A DNA stretch of 64,000 bases from Chamaecrista fasciculata (GCA_003254925.1 QANZ01034120.1:70699-134698), one strand, 5' to 3'. Numbered from the stretch's first letter, positions 49,502 to 61,736 are shown. A program made the numbers and translations. Notes: a model not told the origin generated them from the sequence alone.

Positions 49502-49506
<5 letters not shown>

Positions 49507-49839
49507 CCTCGAGAGTGGGAAATTAAAGGTGGGCTGTCACTATTTTAGATGGATGGTGAATATATAATAAAGAAAATACAATTGGGATCAACTAGTTGTT
49601 GGAGATATGATTCTGTCATTTATTGACGACAATTTGGATCATTTCTGTGTAAGCTTTTTCTTTTATTCTACATATAACATATATATGCTGATGCCCGGCC
49701 TCTTGTAAATAAAATCAAGAGATGAATACATCTAGATGACTAGATGTATATGCATGGCTTGACGGCTAGCGAGAGCGACGCACTTCTAAAAATGAGAAAA
49801 CATAATTAATTAATGGTTAAAGGGTGATGTTGGTTGTAA

Positions 49840-50350
49840 ATGTATGTTTTAATATTTATCTTGGTCCATTATATTTTAAAATATTCAAATTGATCTTAAA
49901 TGTTAACGAAATGATTCATTTTGGTCCTAAATACTGGTAAAATGTTTCATTTTGGTCCCAAACTATTGAATTTTATCATATTTTTCTCGTATCTCATTTC
50001 AAATTCAAAGGACTTGTTAAGAGGAACTCATAGCTCTGAATTCGTCGCATTCAAATTTGAAACGAGAGAGATATAATCAACTTTGTTTGTTTGACCGTAA
50101 AACGAGATGTCTACTTTTAAGACCGTTTTGACCTTGTTTGCTGACGGCCGCAACTGGATAGAGAAAGTACTATTCGAGTACAATACGTAGCTCTAAATTC
50201 ATTAGGTTTGAACTTGAAAGAAACCATATTCAATAGTTTAGGACCAAATAAAACATTTTGCAAATATTTAGGACCAATTTGAAGATTTTGAAACATAATG
50301 GACCAAAATGAACATTAGAACATATATTTAGGACCAAAAAGACCCGTTAA
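49840..50350. repeat. Palindromic TIR repeat (TTAGGACCAAAATGAAC family)
   Basis: Left GGTTAAAGGGTGATG with TTTTGGTCC phrases, right GGACCAAAATGAACATT ending in CCCGTTAACC. These are mirror halves with no coding potential. It lies about 270 bp beyond the 3' end of nicotianamine synthase. Confidence 0.55.
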
Positions 50351-50620
50351 CCTTAATTAATTAAGCTGGCTTTATTTCTTGAAAATTTTGGAAGTACACG
50401 ACGACCGACCGATGGAAAAACCCGGGAAACTTATCCGATGATATACGTACAGAGAAATGGAGATACATATATCCCATATGCATGAAAATGAAAGTAATTT
50501 AAAGTTTGGTGATTGATAATTGGTAATTAATGGTACCAATTAATTAATTAAGCATGCATATTGCACATGCATGATGTTGATGGAGCAAGCATGAGTAGCC
50601 GACATAAATTTAATTAATGA

Positions 50621-51616
50621 TCAGGATAATTGTTCGTCGATGGTGAAGTCCTGATGATCAACGATGAGTGGATGGAAGACTTGGATGTCGGAACACTTGT
50701 TGGGCAAGATGGTGATGTTTGGAAGAGGCTCATGGTGATCATGATGTAGAGGCATAGCAGTAGTAGTAGTAGTAGTAGTGTACTTACGTGCTATGACAAC
50801 GGAATTAATAACCTCATCAGTAGGATGAAAAACAGAGAGAATCTGAAATCCATTGAGATCACAAGGGTCAACCACAGGGTAAAGAAAAGCCCTCGCCCCA
50901 TGCGCACTCCTAAGCATCAACAAAGCACCAGGAGCCATATGTTTAGCCAAATGATCAATAATCCGATTCTTCTCGTGTTTGTCCATTCCAACCAACGCCG
51001 CCAGAAAAACAACGTCGTACTCCTCCAACTCAGTGGTCACATCCAAAATATCCGCCGTATGGAAAATCATACGCCTGGAGACACCATCGTCTACTTCATG
51101 GTGATGAAACAAGTTTCGGGCCATAGAGTTAGCGAGAGGGTCGAGGTCGTAGTTATGGAAAAGAGTGGAAGGGAGGTGGTGAGAGGCTAAGACGATGGAA
51201 GTGAAGGGAAGTGGGCCTGAGCCCACAAAGGCGATTTTGGAAGGGAGGTGGTTAGAAGAAGAGTAGTGTTGGGAGAGGAGGGTAAATTCGAGGAGGCCCA
51301 ATTTGAGATAGTTGGAGTAATAAGGGAAGATGTGGAGATGGTGAAGTGGGTTTTCGAAGGAGGCGAGGATGGAGGAGTAGTGACGCTCAAGGAGGGACTC
51401 GGCTTGGCCACAGAGACGGATGAGGTTAGATCTCATGTCTTGACTGCCTTTGCTCAGAGTGGTCACATCGATGGAGGAGGGTGGGATGCATGTATGGACT
51501 AGTTCCGTGAAAACTCTGTCCACATTCTCGCTGGGGGATAGACTCTTTAGGCTAGAGATTTTTGAGTAGAGCTCCCATATTTTCGAGATTAAAGACTCCT
51601 CATCCTCACACACCAT
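50621..51616 (-). CDS. NAS: Nicotianamine synthase, intronless
   Basis: One exon, 331 residues from ATG at 51616, within the usual 310-335. I chose this ATG because the family starts with MVC or MGC plus an acidic stretch; an in-frame ATG at 51634 would add six residues. Family motifs: the N-terminal LYSKISSLKSLSPSE helix, NYLKLG, the nucleotide-binding FVGSGPLP, NYDLDPLANSMA, and VVFLAALVGMDKHEK. The enzyme condenses three S-adenosylmethionine molecules to nicotianamine, a cytosolic chelator of iron, copper and zinc. The C-terminal tail differs from relatives: a run of seven Thr codons from a trinucleotide repeat (about 50758-50779) and a His-rich segment (HHDHHEP). Such tails vary in the family. 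Confidence 0.95.
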   Translation of the reverse strand: MVCEDEESLISKIWELYSKISSLKSLSPSENVDRVFTELVHTCIPPSSIDVTTLSKGSQDMRSNLIRLCGQAESLLERHYSSILASFENPLHHLHIFPYYSNYLKLGLLEFTLLSQHYSSSNHLPSKIAFVGSGPLPFTSIVLASHHLPSTLFHNYDLDPLANSMARNLFHHHEVDDGVSRRMIFHTADILDVTTELEEYDVVFLAALVGMDKHEKNRIIDHLAKHMAPGALLMLRSAHGARAFLYPVVDPCDLNGFQILSVFHPTDEVINSVVIARKYTTTTTTTAMPLHHDHHEPLPNITILPNKCSDIQVFHPLIVDHQDFTIDEQLS

Positions 51617-51792
51617 CTCCACACTCCTCCACACTATGTTTCACACACACTCTCTCTCTCTCTCACTCTCCAAATACAAAAATTGTGGAGATTGAATGAT
51701 TGATGCACCCCCTAGAGAGGGAGGGATCTGTATTTATGCCCATTACTCCTAGGGCCCACATCGCGCATCCTTCTTACCACCATTCGAATATA
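51617..51792 (-). promoter_or_regulatory. Nicotianamine synthase core promoter and leader
   Basis: On the minus strand a TATA-like CATAAATA lies at 51738-51731, about 115 bases before the start, and a CT/GA microsatellite fills 51640-51668 of the probable leader. Upstream of 51793 the promoter is replaced by transposon sequence. Confidence 0.5.
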
Positions 51793-52995
51793 GGGTAAAT
51801 TATATTTTAGTAGTATGTGCTTTGATCTTATTTTATTTTGGTGCCCTATCGTTTGAAGCTTGACACTTTGGTATCCTGTGATATTTTCTATTAACACTTT
51901 GGTACCCTTTGGGGTTATTTTATAATTTTAACCATAACAAATTTTGCAAAAATACATATTAACCCCAAATTTTTTTAAAAGTTTTCATTTTAGTCCCTAG
52001 ATAATATGTATCCAGTAGGGGTGACAAATGGTTGAGTTGAATTGTAAATAGTTGGGTCATAAATGGGTCAATGACCCATTTATATTTTCTAAATGGGTCA
52101 TGGCTCATAAAATTAAGGGTTGACCCAACCCAATCAAAAACTCATCTTAAAATATTTATATTATTTAATTTATAAACTAATTAATTAGAATAATTTTTAA
52201 ATTATTCAAATTTATGACTAAATAGTATTATTTTTTCAGATTTTGGACTGATTTGAAATTTCCACCTTTTTCATATTTCTAAAAATTACATTCTAACCCC
52301 AATTATTTTTAAAAATTTTCATTTTAGTCCTCAAATATCATGATTTAGGGACTTTTTTGAAAATTTTTAGGGACATTATGTAATTTTTGAAAAATTCATC
52401 TTCCTTCCACTGAACTCACAGTTTGGTGGGACTAAAATGCATTTTTTTTCAAATTTAGGACTAATATGTAATTTTATCCTTTCTCTAATATTTTTCAAAA
52501 TTACAATTTTGATCCAAATTTTTTTTTATAATTTTCATTTTAGTCCTCAAATAATATAGTTTATAGACGTTTTTGTAAATTTTGAAATTTTTTGGGGGAG
52601 TGTTTTGTAATTTTTGCAAAAATTAATGAAATTGCATATTCACCCCTTTTCATGAAACTACGTAGTTTTGATACAAATTTAGATTAGGTTGGGTAACCCA
52701 TGGGTTTTACCCAACCCAACCCAAATTTTAATGGGTCAACTTTGGACCCAACCCATCTTGACCCATAATCTAAATGGGTTGGGCTGGGTTGGTTAATTTT
52801 GTGGTTGGGTTGGTGGGTAATGGTTTGAAATTGCCACCCCTAATTTATCCAGGGACCTATTTGTAATTTTTGCAAAATTTGTTATGGTTAAAATTACAAA
52901 ATAACTCCAAAGGGTACCAAAGTGTTAATGGAAAATACCACAGAGTACTAAAGTGAAATAGGATCAAACCACAGGGTACAAAGTGTGATTTACCC
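51793..52995. mobile_element. Palindromic TIR element (GGTACCAAAGTG family) split by a hAT insertion
   Basis: Ends GGGTAAATTATATTTTAGTA and, inverted, GGGTAAATCACACTTTGTAC, with ATA on both outer flanks. The halves (51793-52015 and 52846-52995) are those of the family seen at 35091 and 36500, and are separated by a younger element. It starts 177 bases from the nicotianamine synthase ATG. Confidence 0.65.
52016..52845. mobile_element. hAT-like non-autonomous element nested in the TIR repeat, about 830 bp
   Basis: Ends TAGGGGTGACAAATGG and, inverted, TAGGGGTGGCAATTTC. TATCCAG flanks it on both sides (52009-52015 and 52846-52852), and the eighth base differs. The ends carry AAATGGGTCA/GGGTTGGGT phrases. 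No transposase is encoded. The order of insertion is clear: the palindromic repeat first, this element later. Confidence 0.75.
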
Positions 52996-53199
52996 ATAAT
53001 ATATATATATTTATGTGGAACAAATCTTGACATGTAAAGTTGTTTATACTTTTAAGATTCCACTCATGAGTAATCTAAAATAATTCATTTAAAAATAATT
53101 TTGATCCTAAAATTCATTTAAAACATAATACAAACTAAAACATAATTTTGTTTTAGTTGTTTATTCAATCATTGTTTTTTCTAAAACATAATTCATTTA

Positions 53200-53710
53200 A
53201 AAATAAGACAAAATCAAGCATAATACAAACTAAAACAAAGTAAAATTGACCATTTTCTCTCTAGCATAAACAACAACACTAGACAAGATATTAACTGTCC
53301 AAGGTGGAGAGTTTGCAACCCATCCAAGAAGATCCATCCTCGTGTTAGACAAATTAGCAAGACAATAAACCGCCAAGTTAACGGATATAGGAATCCAACT
53401 AAAGCTACACCCACATAAAGAATTGAAAATATAAATAAAGTCATCTAAGATAGAGAGGGACAGAGCACTCAAAAACCAGAACCAAACCAAGAAGCCGCCG
53501 TGGAAGCCAGAAGTCGCTGTGGAATGCCTAGTCCAGAATCGCCACCGCCATAAAACCTAAAAAGCAAAGTAACACTCTCATAAAGAGAGCCCTTACTAAA
53601 GAGGGATTTTTAATACTGCTTAGAAAACTAAAAATAGGTCCATCAAACGCTGATACAGCGACATCCCCAGCAGCTTGACAACAAAGAGACGAGCTAGAGC
53701 CGGAGAGGAT
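53200..53710 (-). pseudogene. Possible RNase H-like remnant of a non-LTR retrotransposon
   Basis: Minus-strand translation around 53470-53230 contains FSWIPISVNLAVYCLANLSN, followed by a tryptophan and SPPW. This resembles the end of the RNase H domain in plant LINE-type elements (F-x-W-(V/I)-P-R-x-x-N-x-x-A-H-x-L-A), though the usual histidine is Tyr here. Flanking sequence on both sides gives no further domain. Treat as a decayed fragment. Confidence 0.35.
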
Positions 53711-54419
53711 TTACTTATTCAATCATTAATCGCGTAAAATTTTACTTTTTGCATTTTCTTTTACCATTATTGATGATACAAGTTAAATTTGTTATGTATT
53801 TTATTTTTCTCGAATTATTTTATAGCAAAAATATTAAGATTTATATATAATCCATGCCTGGCGCCTGCAGGATCATTCATTCATCTGGGAACAAATATGT
53901 TCACCTATGCCTATGTAAAACTCCCCAATATTCTTGCAAGTCCAATTATATATAGACGTGAAGAAAAAGAACATATATATATATATACATACTAATATTA
54001 CAAAGACATCTCTGTCCGGATCGGAAAATTAACATAACTAGATATGATTTATGTGTACTATAATTTGACATGCATCTTACATCATATCGAAGTTGAAAAG
54101 TTAGGAGACATAATGATTGTTATTTGGAGCTTTTACTACTGATAAATTCAAACTCTTGACATTAACTAAAATTTTAGGAATGTTTTACCTCATTCAAGCA
54201 TTATATATCTTACTGTAGGGAAAAAATATCAATAAGAGGTTGTTCTAACTTCTAACATTCAGTGGTAAACGATTTGATATGTTTTAATAAAATTTTAAGT
54301 TTAAGATATTGTAAATATAATTATTTCTGATAATAGGCAAGTTCGTGATGTGAGCTAAATATCGATTAATCAAGAAAAAGTCTCAAACATTGAGTGAAAA
54401 AAAAAACTTTAATTTCTCA
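53711..54419. other. Intergenic
   Basis: AT-rich. No gene or clear repeat was recognised. Confidence 0.45.
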
Positions 54420-54840
54420 TTAATTTAATATACAACCCATGAGCCCAATGGGTAGGATAACCCTCGGAAGTCCAAGAAGAAGCGCCTTGCCCAGGGATCT
54501 CAAAAGTAGCCAAGAGCTTACAAGATTGGACGAATGTACATCAATAGGTGGGACCACAAAGTAGTGGAGGCGTACGAACTTGTCGGAGGTCCCCTCCCTA
54601 CGTAACCAACCTACAGGCAATGATGGCCTAAGCAGCAGGTCTAGGCAGGACGCTTCCGGCCAAACCCTATAAGTAAAAGATCCGCAGGTAAGATAACCAA
54701 CTAATGCATTGATATACTGTTACTCTGTCCAAATACTGACTTGAGCTTCGGAGGCTCTTCTGAGGACTAAAACCCCATTTGAGTTACTTGTGCAGAGAGC
54801 TCTGGGAGATAGTAAAAAATAGAGGCGGATCGAATATCAT
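54420..54840 (+). mobile_element. LTR-like fragment
   Basis: A GC-richer block in AT-rich DNA containing ACTGACTTGAGCTTCGGAGG, the same U5 style motif as in the LTR at 38781 but in forward orientation. The termini were not identified, so it is probably a truncated LTR. Confidence 0.4.
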
Positions 54841-56162
54841 TAGATTTAATTTCTCATTATAGGTGAACAAACAGAGAAAAAAAAAAACAGGGCCATAATT
54901 TTGGTATTCTCTAATTGACCACAACATATATACTCTTGGTTTCATACTTCTCCCACCCAATATTTGTAATTAATTACCATTTTATCACCGATAGGACGGT
55001 AAACATCAGAATATATATATCAGTGTCCAACAATTTTTTTAGAATGTCGTTGAGTGTTTTTAAAGCTACTATCAGCATCAATTCAGTTCACACCGGATTG
55101 CTATTAATATGTGCGTTAATATTAATCTTCCATTGAAATCAATGTAGTGCCCCTTTTAACACACACACATATCGGTATATAGTTCATGCTGTTCATGGTG
55201 AAGAAATTAATTTGATGTCTTCCATAGTTCCAATATTCCAATAATCTGCAGTCGCATAGTAATTAAACATGTATACACGTATATAGCTAGGTATGTGTAT
55301 ACACACAAACTAGTGAATTTTACATGTCCGTTAAATATCATTGTTAAATATAAAATTATTTAAAATAATAAAATAGTGTTCATTATTTTATAAAAATTAA
55401 GCAAACTGTGATAAATTTTTTTTTTGGTAATCTGTGATAAATTATTTTACTTCTTAAATATTTGTTTATTATTAAAATAAAGAAATAACAAAGTTATTCA
55501 CTTATTCTTTTTGATAATCTCGAACTATTATTTAAAATAATATATATATATAATATAATATAATATAATATAAAATGCATGATTGTGCATTCAGCTTTTT
55601 TTTTTCTTTATGCAAAAACACAATCTTTTAGTTTCTTGTCGTTATTGAAATTGTTTTGCTTTCTATCACAAGGAATATTCTTACTAATATATCTATATAT
55701 ATATATATATATATTCATCAATAAGTCTTACAACTATGGTATTTCATACAAACCGGGCAGAAAATATTCTCAATGATGATAAAATCAAAACCAAACCACA
55801 AATAAATTCTGCTTAGGTAGTCAGATATATATATGTTTTGGTCGCCATTGAATGTTTTGCTTTTTATCAGTTAATGAATCTGCTTTTCTATGATGTTCAC
55901 AATAATTCTTACACACAACTTGGGGTATTTTATATAAACCAAGTAGAAAATATTCTCTGAGATAAACTCAAAATTAGACCACATATAATCTTTAGTCTTT
56001 GGAATAAGGACGCATAACGCATAATAGGCTTTGGAATGATGAATTATCGATCTGATTCAAAAGGTAACATATTAATTTGCAATTTTACATGCGAATAATT
56101 AATAGTTCGATTTTATCTGCAGTTCTGCACTACGTACTCAGTGGCATGTATTTATATCTATA
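54841..56162. other. Intergenic
   Basis: AT-rich with AT microsatellites (near 55540 and 55695). No gene is supported. Confidence 0.45.
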
Positions 56163-56503
56163 TCTATACTATATTATATGGATTCACCCTTTTATGGTTG
56201 ATCAAAATTACTGAATTAGAAAAATAAAAAAGAAAAAGAAATCACCCAATTTCCTCTAGCCCACCGTTTTCTCACCACAAACAAGTTACTTTTGATTTTC
56301 ATTAATATTTTAAACTTCATAAAAAAAAATGATAAATTACACTTTGGTACTCTATGATTTAGTCATATTTCACTTTAGTACTCGGTGATTTAAAAAGTGA
56401 CACTTTGATACCATGTGATATTTTCTCTTAAAAAATTATTTTTAAATAATTTTATATTTTACCTACATATTTGCGTGTCCGTTAAGGCACGCAAAACCTC
56501 TAG
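56163..56503 (+). mobile_element. Non-autonomous Helitron, 341 bp, both ends present
   Basis: Starts A|TCTATACTATATTATATGG and ends with an imperfect hairpin (GCGTGTCCG, TTA, AGGCACGC) and CTCTAG|T. The interior (56330-56440) contains a stretch of the GGTACCAAAGTG palindromic repeat, also present in the copies at 40679 and 17775. No Rep/helicase gene. Confidence 0.75.
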
Positions 56504-58435
56504 TATAATTTAAGAATACAGTCAACTAAATTACTAGCTAGTGACTTTTGCATGTGTATGTTAATTTAAATTATCAATTAAATTTAAAATCTAAAATTAT
56601 AAATTAAATTTAAAACATAATTGATAATTAGTAGGAGGTTAAATAATATTTTTTTCATTAAATCTCACTATTATTTATAATTTATTAATATATGATTTTT
56701 TAAAAAATCACAAAATATCAAAAACCAAATATATTTTAAAAAAATATTACTTTTTCAATCTCAATTATCATTTATAGAATAGTACAGCACTCTTTTATAT
56801 TGGCACAGTGCAGTACTTTTCATTTATTTAGTATGAGATTGTTATAAAAGAAAAGCTCCACAAAATTTATTATTCTTCTTTCAAAAATTGGTATGATCTT
56901 ATTTTCCTTTCTCGCAATGTGTTTTTTTCTTTCCTGGTCAATTTCTTTTTCTTCCCACCTCCTACAGAATATGTCTTCACTAAAAAGCTGGGAAAGACAC
57001 TGTATGGGCCTTATGATTTGTGAAAGTGAATCTCATTGTGTTGACATTTTAACAAGTTGTCCTCTTGTTCAACTTCAACTTTCCAATAAAAAAATATTTT
57101 TTATCCTAACTTTGATGATTCCATACCCTTTTCCTTCAACTTCAATGGCGCATAACACCTTATCATCATTCATCATTCTCTTTATTTTGTGAAAACTATA
57201 TATTATACGCCATGTACGGTTGTAGATTTTTTTCATTTTAACCTTAATATTGTTTCTCAATTAGCAAAATATATATGTTTTACATATAAATCATCCATTT
57301 TTTCTATATGCGCACGAAATTCCGAACTCTCCGGCCATGCATGGGGTCGAACTCTCAAATTTTCTAATAAATGTCATAACTCACTTTTTTAAAAATACAA
57401 TCAAAGACAATTTATTTCTTGATTTTATTTTTGAAAAAAATAAAAGTTTCTATATATATAAGATTGGTGGTCATTTAAAATTGAATAAAGATCCACTAAA
57501 ATAAAGGAGTTTGTTGCTTTGATGTCGACATGGGAGGATTAGATGTTTGGGGTGGAAAAGAGAGATGTGGTAATGTGCAGCAAATGCAATTATAAATAGA
57601 TATGAAGCAAAAGTGACTTTTATAGGCTCAGCAATTCCAATCCCGTTGTTTTTCTCCACTTTTTACAGTACTGTGCACATAATAAGAGCACTAAATGCGA
57701 CTACTCGACGCAGAAAATAAAGGGAATAGTGGAGACTGAAGAGTCCATACATATACAACAACAACAATAATAATAATATATATATTGCATCAAATTATCA
57801 AATCAATGCATGATAATTGATAAATAGGCACTTTGGAAAAAGGAGGAAGAGGCTAGCTAGTAGCTAGGGATTCATGACTCATGACTCATGACTCACTTAA
57901 TTAATTATAACTTTATAAGATATATTATATAAGTAATGCGCATAGTGTTGCTAATATGAGCTCATTCTGTATTTTATCTTCATAAGAGTACTTGATTAGC
58001 ACCATTTTCCATCACTAATCATCATCCAGTAATAACTAATAATGGAATTATAATTAATATAGCTAATTAAAAAGGATAGATATAGAGGGGAATATATGAT
58101 GAAAGGTGAATGATAATGAATGAGGTGAGCATGCATGTTGGTTGGCTATGAATGAAGTCAAATATAATTGGGTTGAATAGATATGTGACAACCACACGAT
58201 GCAATGTGCCACATATATAGCTGTTCCTGTCACTCAATATGTATTGTGTTTTCTGACTTTGCTCCTTCAACATCATCCATTTTTTTGACTCTGTTCTTGT
58301 CCGCTTTCCCTTTCAATAGCCAACTAGTATAGGCACTCCGCAATATCACCTTGTAATTTTGTTTCCTAATGTTTAAATCAATATGTACTCACACTCCATA
58401 TATAGGAGGGGTAAATATATTAGGTTACTAAAACA
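56504..58435. other. Intergenic
   Basis: AT-rich. The longest ORF (56893-57192) is hydrophobic and unlike any family I know. No gene is supported. Confidence 0.45.
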
Positions 58436-59434
58436 TATATATAGTTAAATGTTATTACTACAAAAGCTTGGGGAACTAACACTAATATATATGTGTGGAT
58501 TTTGTTAGTGTTAGACTGTTAGTTCCCCAAAATTGGAACCCTCAAAATTCTATTAACACTACAAAAACTTCTATTATTACTGGCTTCTGAGATTGGAACC
58601 CTCAAAATTCACCTCTTATCGCTTCAGTCTATCATCAATAGAAGTTTTCTTTGTATTTTAAATACTAGTTTTAATAACTTTTTATGAATTCTACGACAAT
58701 AACAATTTATAATGTTGGATTTTGTTAGTATTAGTGTTGGTATTTATGATTTTCAACATTAATGATCTAAATTTTATTGTGAAGTTGTGTATTGATAAAC
58801 TGAAATCTTTAGTGTAAAGTTATTTCAACGAATCTTCTTGTCAAGAACAATACTTAATTATAGAGATATATTAGAGTGATACCATACAATAATTCTTTGT
58901 TTATTTCTTTAATATCATGTACATAACCCTCCAATAAACCAATAAATAATAAGNTATATATAGTTAAATATTATTACTACAAAAGCTTGGGGAACTAACA
59001 CTAATATATATGTGTGGGTTTTGTTAGTGTTAGTTCCCCAAAATTGGAACCCTCAAAATTCTATTAACACTACAAAAACTTCTATTATTACTGGCTTCTG
59101 AGATTGGAACCCTCAAAATTCACCTCTTCTGAGATTGGACTCATACTAGTTTTAATAACTTTTTATGAATTCTACGACAATAACAATTTATAATGTTGGA
59201 TTTTGTTAGTATTAGTGTTGGTATTTATGATTTTCAACATTAATGATCTAAATTTTATTGTGAAGTTGTGTATTGATAAACTGAAATCTTTAGTGTAAAG
59301 TTATTTCAACGAATCTTCTTGTCAAGAACAATACTTAATTATAGAGATATATTAGAGTGATACCATACAATAATTCTTTGTTTATTTCTTTAATATCATG
59401 TACATAACCCTCCAATAAACCAATAAATAATAAG
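58436..59434. repeat. Near-identical 500-bp direct duplication around a single N
   Basis: 58436-58953 and 58955-59434 are the same sequence apart from a few substitutions and short indels (one near 58525, one near 58620). They are joined by the N at 58954. Each begins with a hairpin, GGGGAACTAACACTAA with its inverse. Two unmerged haplotype contigs explain this better than a real duplication. Confidence 0.85.
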
Positions 59435-59601
59435 AAAAAAGCAGAGAAACGATTACAAAATAAAAAAGAAAATTTGGAATGTGTACATTTGTTACAAATT
59501 TGAAGTGGCATCCAACAAAAAGTGAGTTATGAACTTGAGAAATTCACATCAGTTCAGACTCTTGATGTGTCATAGCTGCGATCAGAAGTTTAAGAGTTAT
59601 G

Positions 59602-61259
59602 TTAATCAAGACTTTGCAACAAGAAATGGAATCCATTAACAACATCATAAACCATGAGTCCAATTCTACTTCCAGCCCAACTTCCCACTTGACTTCCCAC
59701 AAGATAACCAAATCTCCCAAGAAACTGCTCCCCAAAGAAGCCTCCACTATATGTACCAACCAAAGTGCCTGTGCTCCTAAGAACTCCCTCTGACATGGTA
59801 CCACCATAATACATGGCTTCAAATAAGTCCCATCCTGAAGAGATTAAGGGACCTAAGAAGCGGTTGGCGTCACGGGTAGCTATTTTTGCTGCCTTTTTGC
59901 CATGTTTCTCAGCAAATTTTGACATGTCTTTCTGTGACATCCCTCGTGCAGCACCATGAAAAAGGGCAGTTTCAATTGCTCTGTCCCTTGCTTTTACAGC
60001 ACAAGCAGTTTCCAAGTTGTTAGAGTAGAGTTTCACTGCTTCCTTCACTGAGCATCCTAAAGTTCCAGCACCCATATCGAAGCAGTCGAAAATTGAAAAC
60101 TTTCCACACTGGGATGAATGCTCCTCCCCAACCAGCTCTCTGCATCTTGCAGCTGAAAGCACCAAATGTATACACCATTATCCAACTCTAGTCTTATTGG
60201 AGATTTGGAGGATTCAACATGAACAGGAAAACATATGAACTGAAACTTTTTGGAAGAACCAGAGTCGTTGTTTCGCTAATGACTAAGTGATCAAAAAGAA
60301 AGAAATACGCAAGCTGTAGACAAAAATAGCAATAGATGCTCTTTTTCCCTCCTTTATCAAATAAATCTTCATATGGATAAAAAAAAGTTAAGCAAAGAGG
60401 CGCTAAAAGTAAAAACCATGTCTATTGTCTGATGCACTTTAGCAGCATAGATGAATTTGTTCTAGTTTTTGGCCTGAAAAATGGCACTTTCCTAACCAAC
60501 AACTACCACTCTTAACTCTTATCAGTTATTTGAAGGAGGGGAGGGTGATCAGATTATTTAATTCGGTTTGCTTAACAGTATAATCTTGCTCGTCACACCC
60601 TCCTTAGCTGATCAAAATTGAAACATTTGCAGAAAAACAGGGAGATGAAATGAAAGTAAATATAGAAAGCAATAGGTGGAGAAATAAATCAGAGGAAAAC
60701 AAAATTGAGGATGTCCAGGAATTTGGATAGAAGCATCAATTGGCTTGTAAAACTAGTAAAAATTGAAGACAGGAGCATACATTTGTCTTATAATGGAGAC
60801 CGGAAAATCAGAGTTACCTAGGATTGATCTTGCTGGATGGTGATCTCACCGATGGAAGAGCTAAAAATAAGAGCAACCTGATTTCACTACAAAAATTAAA
60901 GAAAGCATAACACAAAACTAAGAAAGAAAGAGATATTCAAGTGTCAATGGATCCTGATGAGAGTACTAGGTCCATTGACAAGCAAGGGCTAAAGCAAAAA
61001 ACCCAGTACGATTGACAGAAGATCAGGTGGTGGATGCCTTTATGATTTTTGTGGGTGCTTATGTAATTTAACTATACAACGTTGATGGTAATAACCGATA
61101 GGAAAAAAAATGCGATTGCCGCTATATATGCAATTGATAATAAAATACTCAGAAGACACAAAATTGATGTAAATTACCTGTTACACTGAGAACCGTGATG
61201 CCAACGAAAAAGAGGAGGAAACGAACCCTCTTCTTCTGAAAATGCATAGCTATGCCCAT
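59602..61259 (-). CDS. Uncharacterised plant protein: signal peptide, five Cys, glycine zipper
   Basis: Two exons, 61259-61178 and 60152-59602, split in phase 1 by a 1025-base intron; 633 nt, 210 residues. Residues 1-28 are a basic start plus a hydrophobic stretch, a signal peptide or membrane anchor. Five cysteines follow (31, 43, 51, 61, 78). An Ala/Lys/Arg-rich helical middle (about 80-122) leads to a Gly-rich C-terminus. There glycine occurs every fourth residue from 156 to 192 (156, 160, 164, 168, 176, 180, 184, 188, 192; only 172 is not Gly), a long GxxxG zipper of the kind that packs membrane helices. I recall similar plant proteins of unknown function but no name. Role not known; a secretory-pathway or membrane-associated protein is inference. 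Confidence 0.8.
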
Positions 61260-61736
61260 AAATTGATCTAAACCTAAGCCCTAAACCTATGATTGATTTT
61301 CCGTCTGCGATTCAGATGTTTTCTTTTCCATATAAAATCTTCTTTTTCTTCTATTTTATCATTTCTTCTCCCGCAAGTCATTCCAACAGTCCGGATCTCA
61401 CACCGATCTTAAAATGGAAAGTCTTACTTACCCTTTCGGAAACATGCCCACTCAATACCATAAATGCAATATTTCCAAAAGAAATGTTCAGAAAAAAAGA
61501 AAGAGAACGGCGAGGGCAAAACCGTACTTTGGTTGCAAACCGTAAGGTTAATTTCGTCAAATAAACCCCACGAGGGTTTATGATGGGCTTTACAAAACTC
61601 TGAAACGAGCTTCTATGTTCAACAAAACATCAATGGCGGTTTTCGGCGAGCTTAAACATCCATTCTAGGGCATGAAACGAGCTTCAGTTTGAGAAAAATC
61701 ACTTGACTGCAGTTTTCTTCATCCATTATCGCATCG
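61260..61736. promoter_or_regulatory. Divergent promoter between the glycine-zipper gene and LON1
   Basis: The two start codons point away from each other with 477 bases between them, which must hold both leaders and promoters. A TATAAA at 61331 faces LON1. The ORFs inside (61289-61564, 61378-61560) overlap on opposite strands and have no domain. Confidence 0.6.

Noticed and set aside
49318..49548. ORF with a poly-lysine run
   Set aside because: Translation of a poly(A) tract with an N, fused to a transposon end.
50825..51502. Plus-strand ORFs over nicotianamine synthase
   Set aside because: Antisense shadows of a well-conserved intronless gene.
56893..57192. 99-codon hydrophobic ORF
   Set aside because: AT-rich sequence yields Phe/Leu/Ile by chance; no family resemblance, leader or neighbours.
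58445..59040. Hairpins GGGGAACTAACACTAA considered as miRNA precursors
   Set aside because: The stem is only 16 bp with an AT loop, and it is present twice only because of the assembly duplication.
61289..61564. 91-codon ORF between the divergent genes
   Set aside because: It overlaps an opposite ORF, has no domain, and lies in the shared promoter/leader region.
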